The translations under genes were made by a program, and so were the position numbers. A DNA stretch of 64,000 nucleotides from Providencia alcalifaciens (lineage in GTDB: Bacteria; Pseudomonadota; Gammaproteobacteria; Enterobacterales; Enterobacteriaceae). Within the stretch, counting starts at the first letter, position 1. Each line of letters begins with the position of its first letter. Shown piece after piece: positions 48,059-56,361 of this stretch. Under the pieces are notes generated by a model. That model did no database searches, was not told where the DNA came from, and saw only the letters and a program-made list of their open reading frames with translations. The stretch is from positions 83,353-147,352 of the forward strand of contig JAOQNJ010000001.1 in NCBI GenBank assembly GCA_025961275.1, written 5' to 3'.

Positions 48059-48304
48059 TTAATTCGAATGTCTAATCAAAGTTTCTTTAATCCAGTTTTC
48101 AGCTTCATTACTGCAAGCTAATACATCATCCATCATTAATTCAATATCGATAGATTCATTTGAAATATGAGTTAGTGTGTTCATAAACATTGCGAACTGA
48201 GATTCGTCACATTCAATAAAGTTAGCTCTGTATGCGCTAATTAAATGATTCCGAGCATAAAGAACTCCTAACTTCATTTGTTCTCTGTTAAACTCATTAT
48301 CCAT
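48059..48304 (-). CDS. Unknown early phage protein
   Basis: 81 residues, helical and acidic (MKLGVLYARNHLISAYRANF, IDIELMMDDVLACSNEAENW). Not recognised. Part of the tightly spaced leftward series. Confidence 0.6.
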   Translation of the reverse strand: MDNEFNREQMKLGVLYARNHLISAYRANFIECDESQFAMFMNTLTHISNESIDIELMMDDVLACSNEAENWIKETLIRHSN

Positions 48305-48313
48305 TTTTTATTT

Positions 48314-48652
48314 TCACTCCCAATCTTCTTTAATTAATTGCTTACCTTTATCGGTTAATTCAAGCGTTTGACCAGTATCAATTCCGTAGCCTAAATCATC
48401 TAAAAACTCGCAAGCATTCTCGCCAGCCGACATAAATAAATGGTCGTTATTTGCGTATTGCTGGAAAACTAAAATTAGATATTTAATTGCTTGGTCGCGT
48501 TCTTTTTGTAATTCAATTAAAGCAGATTTATATCCAGCCTCAAACGCCATACGTCTAACGCCAACTAAGTGACTATCAGGCGGTGATACTGACGGATTAT
48601 AACCGTGAGATTTCTTAAACCATACCTCAAACGCTTCATCTAATTTATCCAT
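48314..48652 (-). CDS. Unknown early phage protein
   Basis: 112 residues beginning MDKLDEAFEVWFKKSHGYNP and containing RRMAFEAGYKSALIELQKER, a pattern common in small phage proteins that share an AFEAGYxA helix. It overlaps the upstream gene stop (TGATG). Confidence 0.65.
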   Translation of the reverse strand: MDKLDEAFEVWFKKSHGYNPSVSPPDSHLVGVRRMAFEAGYKSALIELQKERDQAIKYLILVFQQYANNDHLFMSAGENACEFLDDLGYGIDTGQTLELTDKGKQLIKEDWE

Positions 48653-48828
48653 CACTCCACCTTATTTAGCTCTTCAATGCCTGACTTTGTTAATTTCCAT
48701 CCATCTTTAGGGGAAAGTTTAATAAGTCCTTTATTCTCCAATGAGAAAATTGATAGCTGATTACTTAACTGGCCATATCCATTACCTACATTTTTTAATG
48801 TGTTAATTTGACGCTCTGTTAATTTCAT
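48652..48828 (-). CDS. Small phage winged-helix-like protein (58 aa)
   Basis: Reads MKLTERQINTLKNVGNGYGQ, then LENKGLIKLSPKDGWKLT and EELNKVE. The pattern suggests a winged helix. Its start and stop both overlap neighbours by TGATG junctions, which supports it as a real gene. Confidence 0.6.
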   Translation of the reverse strand: MKLTERQINTLKNVGNGYGQLSNQLSIFSLENKGLIKLSPKDGWKLTKSGIEELNKVE

Positions 48829-49275
48829 CACTCCACCTTTAATTGCTTAAGAGCTTCACGTATGACATTAAGGCGCGATTCCATTCGCCAATAGTCGGGG
48901 TTTTCTTGTTTAGGCCATGGAGCCAGCCACGGCTCATCGCCAAGAAGATCATCATATTTATTAAATACCCCCGAGCTACACACATCCTGTTTTATATCGT
49001 CGCTATATTCCGCATCGTCAAACATGTCACGGGCTTCAAACTCGCTAATGTCTTTATTCTTTCGTGATTCAATTATTTGCTTTCTAATGAATGCAATATT
49101 ATCTTCATTATCAGCGTCAATTTCCCTGTCTAGGTTTGAGTCTAAGTAGCCAATCCAATACTGGTTTGTTATCCATAATAAAAACTCGGTAAGTGACATT
49201 CCCATACCACCCCAGAAGCATGACCATGACTTTCCAAACTCACTGATAGTTACACGTCCACGGCGATTATCACCA
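48828..49275 (-). pseudogene. Phage gene, 3' part only, 5' end removed at IS copy 3
   Basis: The native sequence begins at ADHGDNRRGRVTISEFGKSW and runs for about 149 codons to TGA at 48828 (PWLAPWPKQENPDYWRMESR). Upstream the frame enters IS DNA. The missing N-terminus is not found on the other side of the IS, so DNA was deleted. Related phage proteins exist, of unknown function. Confidence 0.75.
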
Positions 49276-49339
49276 TGATCTGCTTTAATCAAACAGGACA
49301 CTTTAATAATGGAATATAATCCAATTATTGAGGTGTTAA

Positions 49340-49627
49340 ATGAAAAAACGAACAAACAGGTTTTATACTACTGAGTTTAAGCAAGAAGCGGTCGCATTAG
49401 TCACCGAACAAGGTTATAGCGTCCCAAAAGCGGCAGCTTCATTAGGGATCACCGATAAATTACTTTATAACTGGAAAGCAAAATTCGATGCTGAACAATC
49501 CGGTAGCAGCTTGAATGCCGATGAGAGAACTGAGCTATTAAGGCTTCGAAAAGAAAATAAAGAACTTAGGATGGAGAAAGAGATCCTAAAAAAAGCCAGC
49601 GCCCTCCTGCTAAAGGAAACCAAGTAG
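49340..49627 (+). CDS. IS3-family transposase OrfA (copy 3)
   Basis: Identical protein to copies 1 and 2; the slippery A7 run is at 49588-49594. Confidence 0.95.
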   Translation: MKKRTNRFYTTEFKQEAVALVTEQGYSVPKAAASLGITDKLLYNWKAKFDAEQSGSSLNADERTELLRLRKENKELRMEKEILKKASALLLKETK

Positions 49628-49665
49628 CGTTTAAAACGATTAAGCAATTATCTTCACAGTTTCCC

Positions 49666-50490
49666 GTGCTGAAGCTCTGCAAGTTAATGAAAATAAGTCG
49701 TTCTGCCTACTATGCTTGGCTTAAACGCCCAGCAAAATTGATCACCGCAGAACAACTTAGCCTGTACCGCAGAGCCAAAGCTATCTTTGAACAGAGTCGA
49801 AATAGCTTAGGTTATAGAACGTTACGTAAACGGTTATGCAAAGAGGGCTTTAGCGTGAGTGCTTATGGCGTTCAAAAGCTAATGGCTCAGCTTGGCCTAG
49901 TCGTCACTCAGCGCGTTGCTTACAAAGTCACCACAAAACGCAAACACAGTGATGCCGTAGCCGATAATTTGCTCAATCAAAATTTTAATCCTCACGCACC
50001 TAACGAAGTGTGGGCGGGTGATGTGACCTATTTAAAAACAGGGGAAGGCTGGATGTATTTAGCCATCGTGATGGACTTATACTCACGCCGTATTGTGGGT
50101 TGGCATATCGATAAACGAATGACGGCAGATTTAGTCAGTAAAGCCTTGATGAAAGCGTATAACTTACGCCAGCCCGAAAAAGGCTTAGTCTTTCATAGTG
50201 ATAGAGGCTCTCAATATACGAGTAAGCGATATCGCCGCTTGCTAACAAGCTATGGTATTAGGGCAAGCATGGGTGATGTTGGAGCCTGTTGGGATAACGC
50301 CGTTGTAGAACGATTTTTTGGCAGTTTAAAACACGATTGGGTACTGAAAATCCCTCAGCCGACTCGGAAACAGATGAAAGAAGATGTTATCGCGTATATG
50401 CGCTATTACAACCTAGAAAGGTTTCATACTGCCAACGGTGATCTGTCCCCAATTGAGTATGAACAAAATTCCTTAAGAAAAGTGTCCTGA
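49666..50490 (+). CDS. IS3-family transposase OrfB (copy 3)
   Basis: Identical protein to copies 1 and 2 with intact DDE residues. Expressed as a fusion with OrfA by -1 frameshifting. Confidence 0.95.
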   Translation: MLKLCKLMKISRSAYYAWLKRPAKLITAEQLSLYRRAKAIFEQSRNSLGYRTLRKRLCKEGFSVSAYGVQKLMAQLGLVVTQRVAYKVTTKRKHSDAVADNLLNQNFNPHAPNEVWAGDVTYLKTGEGWMYLAIVMDLYSRRIVGWHIDKRMTADLVSKALMKAYNLRQPEKGLVFHSDRGSQYTSKRYRRLLTSYGIRASMGDVGACWDNAVVERFFGSLKHDWVLKIPQPTRKQMKEDVIAYMRYYNLERFHTANGDLSPIEYEQNSLRKVS

Positions 50491-50507
50491 TTTAGTTGCG
50501 CAGAACA

Positions 50508-50573
50508 TCCACACCACGCTAGTAATATTTTTACTGCAAGGTCATCACGAAACCCGCCTGTTTTATCTGCCAT
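50508..50573 (-). pseudogene. Phage gene, 5' fragment cut by IS copy 3
   Basis: MADKTGGFRDDLAVKILLAW CG then IS sequence. CGGAGGGAG lies before the ATG, so the start is genuine. The N-terminus resembles small phage proteins with a FRDDLAVK start; the rest is lost. Confidence 0.65.
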
Positions 50574-50633
50574 ACTCCCTCCGTTATTAACTAAAATACT
50601 GATATACTCCATTTAACTTAAATAAATGGATTT

Positions 50634-51038
50634 ATGATTATGAAATTAATTACTATTGCTGCGCTCCTGTTCTCTACATCGGTAATGGCTGCTAATCTGT
50701 GCAAGTCTGATGATGTCTGTGTGTCATTCGAACCATTTGATACTGAAGAGAAAAGTTTTGAGATTAAATGTAAAGACATATCTCACCCTGATATGTCGAC
50801 CAATCAATATGATATGAATGTGCTATCGTTTCAAATTCTTAAGCCTGTTGATGTAAAAAGCGAATCATCGATAGCTGGGTTTAGCGTTGGTTCGCTCTAC
50901 GTCCTTAATCAAAAATATGGAGAGATAAGAGTCGAGAGTAACGTTTCTGATAGTATGTCTACGTATGTTAACGATGATACTCAGCTTAACGCTGCAAACG
51001 CACTAATAAGTTGCGTTGATTTGCTTAAATCCAAGTAG
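50634..51038 (+). CDS. Exported small protein inside the early region (possible moron)
   Basis: 134 residues with a Sec signal peptide (MKLITIAALLFSTSVMAANL) and four Cys (LCKSDDVC, IKCKD, ISCVD) that could form disulfides. It is transcribed rightwards, against the leftward early operon around it, so it probably has its own promoter and may be a lysogenic conversion gene. Start at 50634 or 50640. Family not recognised. Confidence 0.65.
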   Translation: MIMKLITIAALLFSTSVMAANLCKSDDVCVSFEPFDTEEKSFEIKCKDISHPDMSTNQYDMNVLSFQILKPVDVKSESSIAGFSVGSLYVLNQKYGEIRVESNVSDSMSTYVNDDTQLNAANALISCVDLLKSK

Positions 51039-51098
51039 TTATCTCCTATCTATTAATCAACTCACCACAGCCCACCGCAATGGACTGTAATTAGTTAA

Positions 51099-51257
51099 CT
51101 AGTAAACAACCCCGTTATCATCAATAACCACGCTAACGCCGTATCCTACATAGTCGTGATGATTATCTAGCGCCATGATGACCGAAACTATTAACTCGTT
51201 TTCGTTCATATCCATTTCTAGCAACTCTTCCTGAGTAACGTTAATTACCAGCTCCAT
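51099..51257 (-). CDS. Small acidic phage protein (52 aa)
   Basis: MELVINVTQEELLEMDMNEN, then LDNHHDYVGYGVSVVIDDNG, VVY. It starts 4 bases after the next upstream gene ends. Not recognised. Confidence 0.55.
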   Translation of the reverse strand: MELVINVTQEELLEMDMNENELIVSVIMALDNHHDYVGYGVSVVIDDNGVVY

Positions 51258-51260
51258 ATA

Positions 51261-51542
51261 TCACCCTCTCGCTGTAATCGACCCATCACCCATAACAGGA
51301 CGACGGTTTAGTTTTAATTGCTTGCGTTGTGCTACCGGTGCTGATTTGAGAGTCAGTACCAAGTTTGCTAGCACATCAGTCTCATCAACTGGCTTGAATA
51401 CTGAGTCCCATATTTCTTCCACTGAGCGGGTTTTAGGTATTGCTGAATACTCCGATCTCTTTCTATCCCAAAATGCCATTTGCTTAGCTAATCGGCGTTT
51501 TTTAGCGTTGTTATTTCTCGGAATAACAGTAATTGTTGCCAT
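51261..51542 (-). CDS. Unknown first gene of leftward early operon
   Basis: 93 residues, basic (RNNNAKKRRLAKQMAFWDRK; KQLKLNRRPVMGDGSITARG). First gene after the pL region, the position of lambda N; its basic N-terminus is compatible with an RNA-binding antiterminator, but this is only positional inference. Confidence 0.55.
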   Translation of the reverse strand: MATITVIPRNNNAKKRRLAKQMAFWDRKRSEYSAIPKTRSVEEIWDSVFKPVDETDVLANLVLTLKSAPVAQRKQLKLNRRPVMGDGSITARG

Positions 51543-51918
51543 AATTCCCTCCCAAGTGATTTTTGGTGATTGGTGGTAGCGCGCTTATCTACCATTCACG
51601 CTTAGCGGAGCGATGACCAATCCCAAAAACCACTCAGTGGTGATCTAACACTTAGTCAGATCTGGTTCCTAATTATTAAAGAGCATGAGGCGTATATTTC
51701 ATGTTGCTTGCCTTCGATAAGTTATATTTAAAACTATAGTTGTTTTATTGTCAACAACCAAAGTTGTATTAATTGATGTGTAAATACGAATGTGGTTTTA
51801 TTTGGTTGTTTTTATTGATTATTAATTTTTAATTATTTTTAATAAATTTGAAGCTTGGTGTTTTTTGGGTAATAAAAAACCCTCACGAGCGGAGGGTTGT
51901 GGTTGTCTTTCTTTGTTG
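51543..51918. promoter_or_regulatory. Leftward promoter/operator region (pL) with nut-like signals
   Basis: Contains two CI/Cro-type operators at 51730-51746 (AAAACTATAGTTGTTTT) and 51754-51767 (ACAACCAAAGTTGT). Downstream in the leftward direction is a boxA-like TGCTCTTTAA (51676-51685) and the boxB-like hairpin ACCAC-TGA-GTGGT (51629-51641). A hairpin with CCCTCACGAGCGGAGGG (about 51880-51898) is a likely terminator of the cI transcript. Confidence 0.75.
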
Positions 51919-52623
51919 TTAGCCGTGGAATTTATATTTTATAGACTGGCTAACTAAAACCTTGGCTTGAATAAACATGCCATCCATACTGTTTTCTTCT
52001 AGATACCAAGTTTCATATCTTGGGTTGTCTGAGATAATGGCCAGTTTCTTATACTGCATTTGCAGGCGCTTGATATAGAGTTGATTGTCTAGAACAAAAA
52101 CATATATTCCGTCACCGTCGAAATGGTCAATAGTTGTATCAACAAAAATTTGATCCCTTGGCTCAAAGGTCTCTGACATGGAATCGCCTTTGACAGTGAT
52201 CATCTTAACCGTTTCCGCTGGCCTTCCACCGAATAATCGCTTTGCTTCCTCTACTGAATACTCTATTGATGTTATGGTTTCAATGAAATCATCAAGAACC
52301 ATAACTCCTTTCCCTGCACTCGCTTCAATGTCAAGAATATCCACTCGGTATCTCTCAATATTGCTTACATCATCAGCAAGCTCAATTTTTACTGATGAAC
52401 TAATATGTGGAGTTGGATTATCACCAGCGCCAGAAGAAAGCCACTCTGGTTCAACGTTAAGCTCTTTCGCTATTTCAATTAATTTTGTCGATGTTGCCGC
52501 TTTTCCAGTTTCAATTTTTTGTATTGCGGCTTGAGATAGACCAACAAGTTCTGCGAGCTCACTCTGAGTGAACCCTTTATTTGTTCTAGCCTGTTTCAAT
52601 CGTTGTGCAAGTGTCGTTTTCAT
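51919..52623 (-). CDS. cI: CI-type prophage repressor
   Basis: 234 residues. N-terminal XRE HTH (GFTQSELAELVGLSQAAIQK), linker, C-terminal S24 LexA-like domain: cleavage site region EASAGKGV, catalytic Ser in GDSMSE, catalytic Lys in YIKRLQ. It keeps the phage silent and self-cleaves on RecA activation. The ATG at 52623 (MKTTLAQRLK) is chosen over the one 9 bases upstream. Operators flank it on both sides. Confidence 0.92.
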   Translation of the reverse strand: MKTTLAQRLKQARTNKGFTQSELAELVGLSQAAIQKIETGKAATSTKLIEIAKELNVEPEWLSSGAGDNPTPHISSSVKIELADDVSNIERYRVDILDIEASAGKGVMVLDDFIETITSIEYSVEEAKRLFGGRPAETVKMITVKGDSMSETFEPRDQIFVDTTIDHFDGDGIYVFVLDNQLYIKRLQMQYKKLAIISDNPRYETWYLEENSMDGMFIQAKVLVSQSIKYKFHG

Positions 52624-52635
52624 AGTTAGCAAGAT

Positions 52636-52726
52636 ACAACTTCAGTTGTTGTTATTCAAACGAATATAGTTGTTGATTAAAAACAACTATGGTTTTATTA
52701 TATAGAAATAAAACAACCGAGGTTTT
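52636..52726. promoter_or_regulatory. Rightward operator region (oR) with four operator-like sites
   Basis: Sites with consensus ACAAC-N4-GTTGT: 52636-52649 (ACAACTTCAGTTGT), 52660-52673 (ACGAATATAGTTGT, one poor half), 52683-52696 (ACAACTATGGTTTT) and 52713-52726 (ACAACCGAGGTTTT). The same motif occurs at pL. They lie between divergent cI and cro. Confidence 0.8.
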
Positions 52727-52727
52727 T

Positions 52728-52955
52728 ATGAATGAAGCAATTAAAACCGCCATTGATATTGTAGGGACACAAAAAAAACTAGGCGAAGCATGTGGATTAA
52801 CACAGCAAGCAGTTTTTAAGTGGCTACATAACAAGGCAAAAGTATCACCTGAGTACATCCCATTGATTGTTAAGGCTACAAGCGGTCAGGTAAAAGGGAA
52901 AGATATTCGCCCAGATTTACCGCATGTATGGGACTTAGGCAATCAATACTGGTAA
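52728..52955 (+). CDS. cro: Cro-like repressor
   Basis: 75 residues: MNEAIKTAIDIVGTQKKLGE, then GLTQQAVFKWLHNKAKV (HTH). Position and size fit Cro. The start at 52728 lies just behind the last operator. It would shut off cI transcription during lytic growth. Confidence 0.88.
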   Translation: MNEAIKTAIDIVGTQKKLGEACGLTQQAVFKWLHNKAKVSPEYIPLIVKATSGQVKGKDIRPDLPHVWDLGNQYW

Positions 52956-52961
52956 CACAAT

Positions 52962-53030
52962 CGCTCTTTAACATCGCTAAACCGCTCTGAATATGTGTTG
53001 GAGCACACTCAACTCACAGGATCGTGAGCA
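52962..53030 (+). promoter_or_regulatory. nutR-like site
   Basis: A perfect boxA CGCTCTTTA (52962-52970) follows cro, then a short hairpin TGTG-TTGGAG-CACA (about 52997-53010) as candidate boxB. This supports N-type antitermination of the rightward early transcript. Confidence 0.65.
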
Positions 53031-53067
53031 ACGGACTAACTGTAACTATTTAACGGAATATTAAATT

Positions 53068-53388
53068 ATGGACTACGCAACATCACGCAAAAACTTCAAT
53101 CAATTCGTATCAAATCATCTAATCGCTACAGCATTACAAGCATTGAGAGCTAAATCTCAATCAGTAGTAGCTAAAACATTAGGTGTCCATGACTCAACAA
53201 TTCTGCGGCGAACTGACAAATTCCCTGAGCTATGCGAAACGCTAGCAGCATCGGGGATTAAAGATTTCGTTCTGGAAGGTGAGAGAAAAATATCAGAAGA
53301 GGAATATCGCTTTTTGTGGAAGCAAGTGGGCGAATTCTCTTTGTGGAAAACGGGGTCATTACAGGAGGTTCATATAAATGAGTCCTGA
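53068..53388 (+). CDS. cII: CII-like transcriptional activator
   Basis: 106 residues with the CII HTH: QSVVAKTLGVHDSTILRRTD, then FPELCETLAASGIKD. CII activates establishment of lysogeny (cI and integrase promoters). Follows cro; overlaps the next gene by 11 bases. Confidence 0.88.
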   Translation: MDYATSRKNFNQFVSNHLIATALQALRAKSQSVVAKTLGVHDSTILRRTDKFPELCETLAASGIKDFVLEGERKISEEEYRFLWKQVGEFSLWKTGSLQEVHINES

Positions 53389-53635
53389 TGAATTCATTCG
53401 TACCAACATCATTAAAAAGCTCACTGATTCAGGATATCAAGGAGGGGCTTTGGAGTTAGCTGCTGATGAAGGCTTATCTCACTTTAGAAGAAGCTCACAA
53501 GCTAGTCGTCGTGGGGCAATGTTTGATGATTGTTATCACGTAGCTAAAACATGGATAGATAAATATGGTGAGAAACCAGCAACAGCAAGCAAACGAAGAT
53601 CGAAACAGGCCAGCAAGCAAGTTTCAATGTTCTAA
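53378..53635 (+). CDS. Unknown phage protein after cII
   Basis: 85 residues: FIRTNIIKKLTDSGYQGGAL at the N-terminus, basic tail (SKRRSKQASKQVSMF). AGGAGG precedes the ATG. Conserved-looking in this position of enterobacterial lambdoid phages; function unknown. Confidence 0.65.
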   Translation: MSPDEFIRTNIIKKLTDSGYQGGALELAADEGLSHFRRSSQASRRGAMFDDCYHVAKTWIDKYGEKPATASKRRSKQASKQVSMF

Positions 53636-53712
53636 AAAGAAGAACCTCGAAGGCTGCAACCGACGAGGCTCAAATGGATCTACTTTAAAAACAACCGATG
53701 GAGTAATTATAC

Positions 53713-53880
53713 ATGAAACAAAGATTTAATTACAGCGGCGTACACAAAAACAACACGCGAGATGCAGTTAATCGCTCTGTTACACAGCTAGGAGCTAAAA
53801 AACTGAGAGAAGCCTTTGATAAGGCTTTTTCAAGGGATGAGAACAAGGAAGAGAAGGCAGGAGGTAAGCAGCATGAGTAA
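53713..53880 (+). CDS. Small basic phage protein (55 aa)
   Basis: MKQRFNYSGVHKNNTRDAVN, then LGAKKLREAFDKAFSRDEN. Overlaps the start of the O-like gene (53873). Not recognised. Confidence 0.55.
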   Translation: MKQRFNYSGVHKNNTRDAVNRSVTQLGAKKLREAFDKAFSRDENKEEKAGGKQHE

Positions 53881-54955
53881 CGTTGCATACGCTGATTTTA
53901 GCAAACAACGACGACCAATAGAGGTAAAAGTGAATGACAGTGATGACTTCATTAAAACACCTCGTCAGGTGAAAAAATATATGATGAGTATTAGCAATCA
54001 ACATCTGACTTACCGACAGTATCGTATCATTGATGCGCTTATCGAAAAAACATGCGGCTGGCATAAAGATTTTGACCGTATTACCAATACTCAAATAGCT
54101 GAGATGATAAAGCTACATCATACTCATGTTAGTTCGGAAATATCTGAACTGGTTGAAAGAAAAGTTCTTATCAAACAAGGAAATAAGGTTGGCATAAACA
54201 AGAATATCAATGAATGGATTTTAGAGTTTAGCCAAAATAGCAAAACGTTAGCTAAATCAGCTAATAAAAGTTTAGCTAAACCAGCTAAAGAAGATAAGCC
54301 GAATCAGCTAAACACAATAGATACTTATTCAATAGATAAGAAAGATAAGATCCCCCTTACCCCCGTGGGGGAAAATATCGCTCTCGAAATTCTTGATTAT
54401 TACAACCAGCTGACCAATTCCAAATTTCAATCAACAGCACCAATCCTGAAAGCTCTCAACACTGTTAAGTCGAAAGGTGAATATTACTCACCTGATGAAA
54501 TAAAACTTGTTATGGAGTGGGTGATTAATACTTGGTCATTTAGACCTACACTTGAAAACATTTTTAGAATGAAGCGATTTGATGGATACCTGGCTGACGC
54601 CTTGAAATGGAAAAACCGGGATGGGATTAACCCAGTTGAATGTCCTCACGAGGAGCTGATTAAAATCTGGAATAGCTACATCCCTGAGAGAGCTATTGAA
54701 TTGCACGAATGGACGCCAAGACGACCAGCTTACAAAGATCTGGAAGCTGTTTGGAATGGAAAGACTAACAAAGGCCAATGGCGAGAGATTCAGCACATGG
54801 ATACTTGTTTTAGGCTCATTGCTCAATCAAGCCATTTCACCAATCTGGGAGAAAAGGGGTACTTAACCCTGGATTGGATCTTAACTCCGGCTAGATGGTC
54901 TCAAACCTACGAACAGGCTAAACGGGAATACGCAGCGCGTAAAAAAGGAATTTAA
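53873..54955 (+). CDS. O-type replication initiator
   Basis: 360 residues. The N-terminal domain (about 20-120) is the phage replication O winged helix (HLTYRQYRIIDALIEKTCGW, NTQIAEMIKLHHTHVSSEIS). A middle low-complexity linker (AKSANKSLAKPAKEDK) is encoded by iteron-like DNA, as the origin lies within O in lambda. The C-terminal part should contact the helicase. Start at 53873 (MSNVAYADF) after AGGAGG. The next gene starts 2 bases after its stop. Confidence 0.87.
   Translation: MSNVAYADFSKQRRPIEVKVNDSDDFIKTPRQVKKYMMSISNQHLTYRQYRIIDALIEKTCGWHKDFDRITNTQIAEMIKLHHTHVSSEISELVERKVLIKQGNKVGINKNINEWILEFSQNSKTLAKSANKSLAKPAKEDKPNQLNTIDTYSIDKKDKIPLTPVGENIALEILDYYNQLTNSKFQSTAPILKALNTVKSKGEYYSPDEIKLVMEWVINTWSFRPTLENIFRMKRFDGYLADALKWKNRDGINPVECPHEELIKIWNSYIPERAIELHEWTPRRPAYKDLEAVWNGKTNKGQWREIQHMDTCFRLIAQSSHFTNLGEKGYLTLDWILTPARWSQTYEQAKREYAARKKGI
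54228..54345. other. Putative phage replication origin with iterons inside the O gene
   Basis: Repeats TTAGCTAAATCAGCTAA (54248-54264) and TTAGCTAAACCAGCTAA (54272-54288), a weaker copy TTAGCCAAAATAGCAAA (from 54228), and a half copy ATCAGCTAA (54303-54311). Spacing is 20-24 bases. An AT-rich tract follows (54312-54345). Layout matches lambda ori: iterons within O then an AT-rich unwinding region. Confidence 0.7.
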
Positions 54956-54956
54956 C

Positions 54957-56336
54957 ATGAGCAACAAGTTTTGTGATTTGTACGCGGAAAAGTCGGTCAT
55001 TGGCGGCATTTTAAATGCTTCAGGTGAATATGGGGATATGGCTGTCAGTGCGATTGAAACCCTGTCAGAAGATGACTTCACATCGGTTAGCAATAAATTA
55101 ATACTTCGAGCTATGAAGCGAATGAACCAGGCAGGGGCAAAGATAGACCTGATAATGGTTAACAGTGAGCTTGAGCAAGTTGGTGACAGCAAAAATAGCG
55201 GCGGATTTTCATACTTAGCAGAATGCGCTAAGGACTTACCAAGCATTCAAATGCTGCCAGGGTATGTTGAAAAAGTTAAGCAACTATCGCTAGCCAGGGG
55301 AACTATATCCATTCTTCAAAGTGGCATATCCAGGATAAACGAAGCCGGAGTAACCCACGTACACGATATTGCCGGGCAAATCCAGGAGGAGATATCAAAC
55401 GTTAGCAATGACCAGGCTACGGAAACTCAGCACATCATGTCGGGAGTTGAAGAGTCACTGGAGATCATTGAGTCAATGATTAACGGGGATATCTGGAAGT
55501 ATAAAACTGAATTCGGAATGGAAAACATCGATAAGGCTTTTTGGGGGTTCAATAACACGGATCTCATTGTTATTGGTGGGCGCCCTGGCATGGGTAAAAC
55601 CATGATGAGCACAGCTATAACGAAGTCTGTAGCACTTAAAAATCATAAGCCGGTTATGTTCTACAGCCTCGAAATGCCAGCCTGGCAGATATCGGAGAGG
55701 GTTGCTTTTCATCATGCAGGAGTTGATAAGGAATCCCTTTTGGGGAAGGAAAAATCAAAAATGCACATGGATGAAGCCTGGGCAAGATTATCTGGATCGC
55801 TAGCAGAGATTAAGGACTCGCCAATCTACATCAATGACAAACCATCCTTGAGTATTCATGAAATCAGGGCTGACGCCAGGAGAATGCACAAAAAGACGGG
55901 CGGTCTAGGGGTGATCATCGTTGACTACCTTCAAAAGATGAAAATGACTAACCCGGAGAATATGAATCAATCGGTAGGCGAAATTGCTACTGGACTAAAG
56001 AACCTGGCTAAAGAGCTTAAATGCCCGGTAATCGCTTTGGCGCAATTAAACCGTAACCTGGAGCAGAGAACAAATAAGCGTCCTGGTAACTCTGACCTGA
56101 GAGAATCAGGTGTCATCGAACAAGAAGCAGATGTCATTTTTATGATTTACAGGGATGAAAAATATAACCCTGCTACTGAATTAAAAGGTATTACAGAGGT
56201 TATTTGTACGAAATCCCGTCATGCACCTGGAGCAGAGAAAACATATTACTTTACTAACACTCACGGCGGTTTAGATACGGCAGATTTAAGCCGGGCATTC
56301 ATGGATCGCTACAGTGACACAGACATCGAGTGTTAA
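54957..56336 (+). CDS. DnaB-type replicative helicase
   Basis: 459 residues. N-terminal DnaB domain (EKSVIGGILNASGEYGDMAV), Walker A GGRPGMGKTMMS near 206-217, Walker B VIIVDYLQKM, and the DnaB motif RESGVIEQEADVIFMIYRDE. It brings its own helicase rather than a lambda P loader (P22 gp12 type). Coupled to the O gene. Confidence 0.93.
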   Translation: MSNKFCDLYAEKSVIGGILNASGEYGDMAVSAIETLSEDDFTSVSNKLILRAMKRMNQAGAKIDLIMVNSELEQVGDSKNSGGFSYLAECAKDLPSIQMLPGYVEKVKQLSLARGTISILQSGISRINEAGVTHVHDIAGQIQEEISNVSNDQATETQHIMSGVEESLEIIESMINGDIWKYKTEFGMENIDKAFWGFNNTDLIVIGGRPGMGKTMMSTAITKSVALKNHKPVMFYSLEMPAWQISERVAFHHAGVDKESLLGKEKSKMHMDEAWARLSGSLAEIKDSPIYINDKPSLSIHEIRADARRMHKKTGGLGVIIVDYLQKMKMTNPENMNQSVGEIATGLKNLAKELKCPVIALAQLNRNLEQRTNKRPGNSDLRESGVIEQEADVIFMIYRDEKYNPATELKGITEVICTKSRHAPGAEKTYYFTNTHGGLDTADLSRAFMDRYSDTDIEC

Positions 56337-56361
56337 CACACCAAATCATAAGGACTTCTAG

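Larger units (their letters stand above)
49276..50507 (+). mobile_element. IS3-family insertion sequence, copy 3 (1232 bp)
   Basis: Same element in opposite orientation to copies 1 and 2. Flanks CCA and TCC, no target duplication. The left flank is the 3' part of one phage gene and the right flank the 5' part of another. It carries OrfA 49340-49627 and OrfB 49666-50490. Confidence 0.95.
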
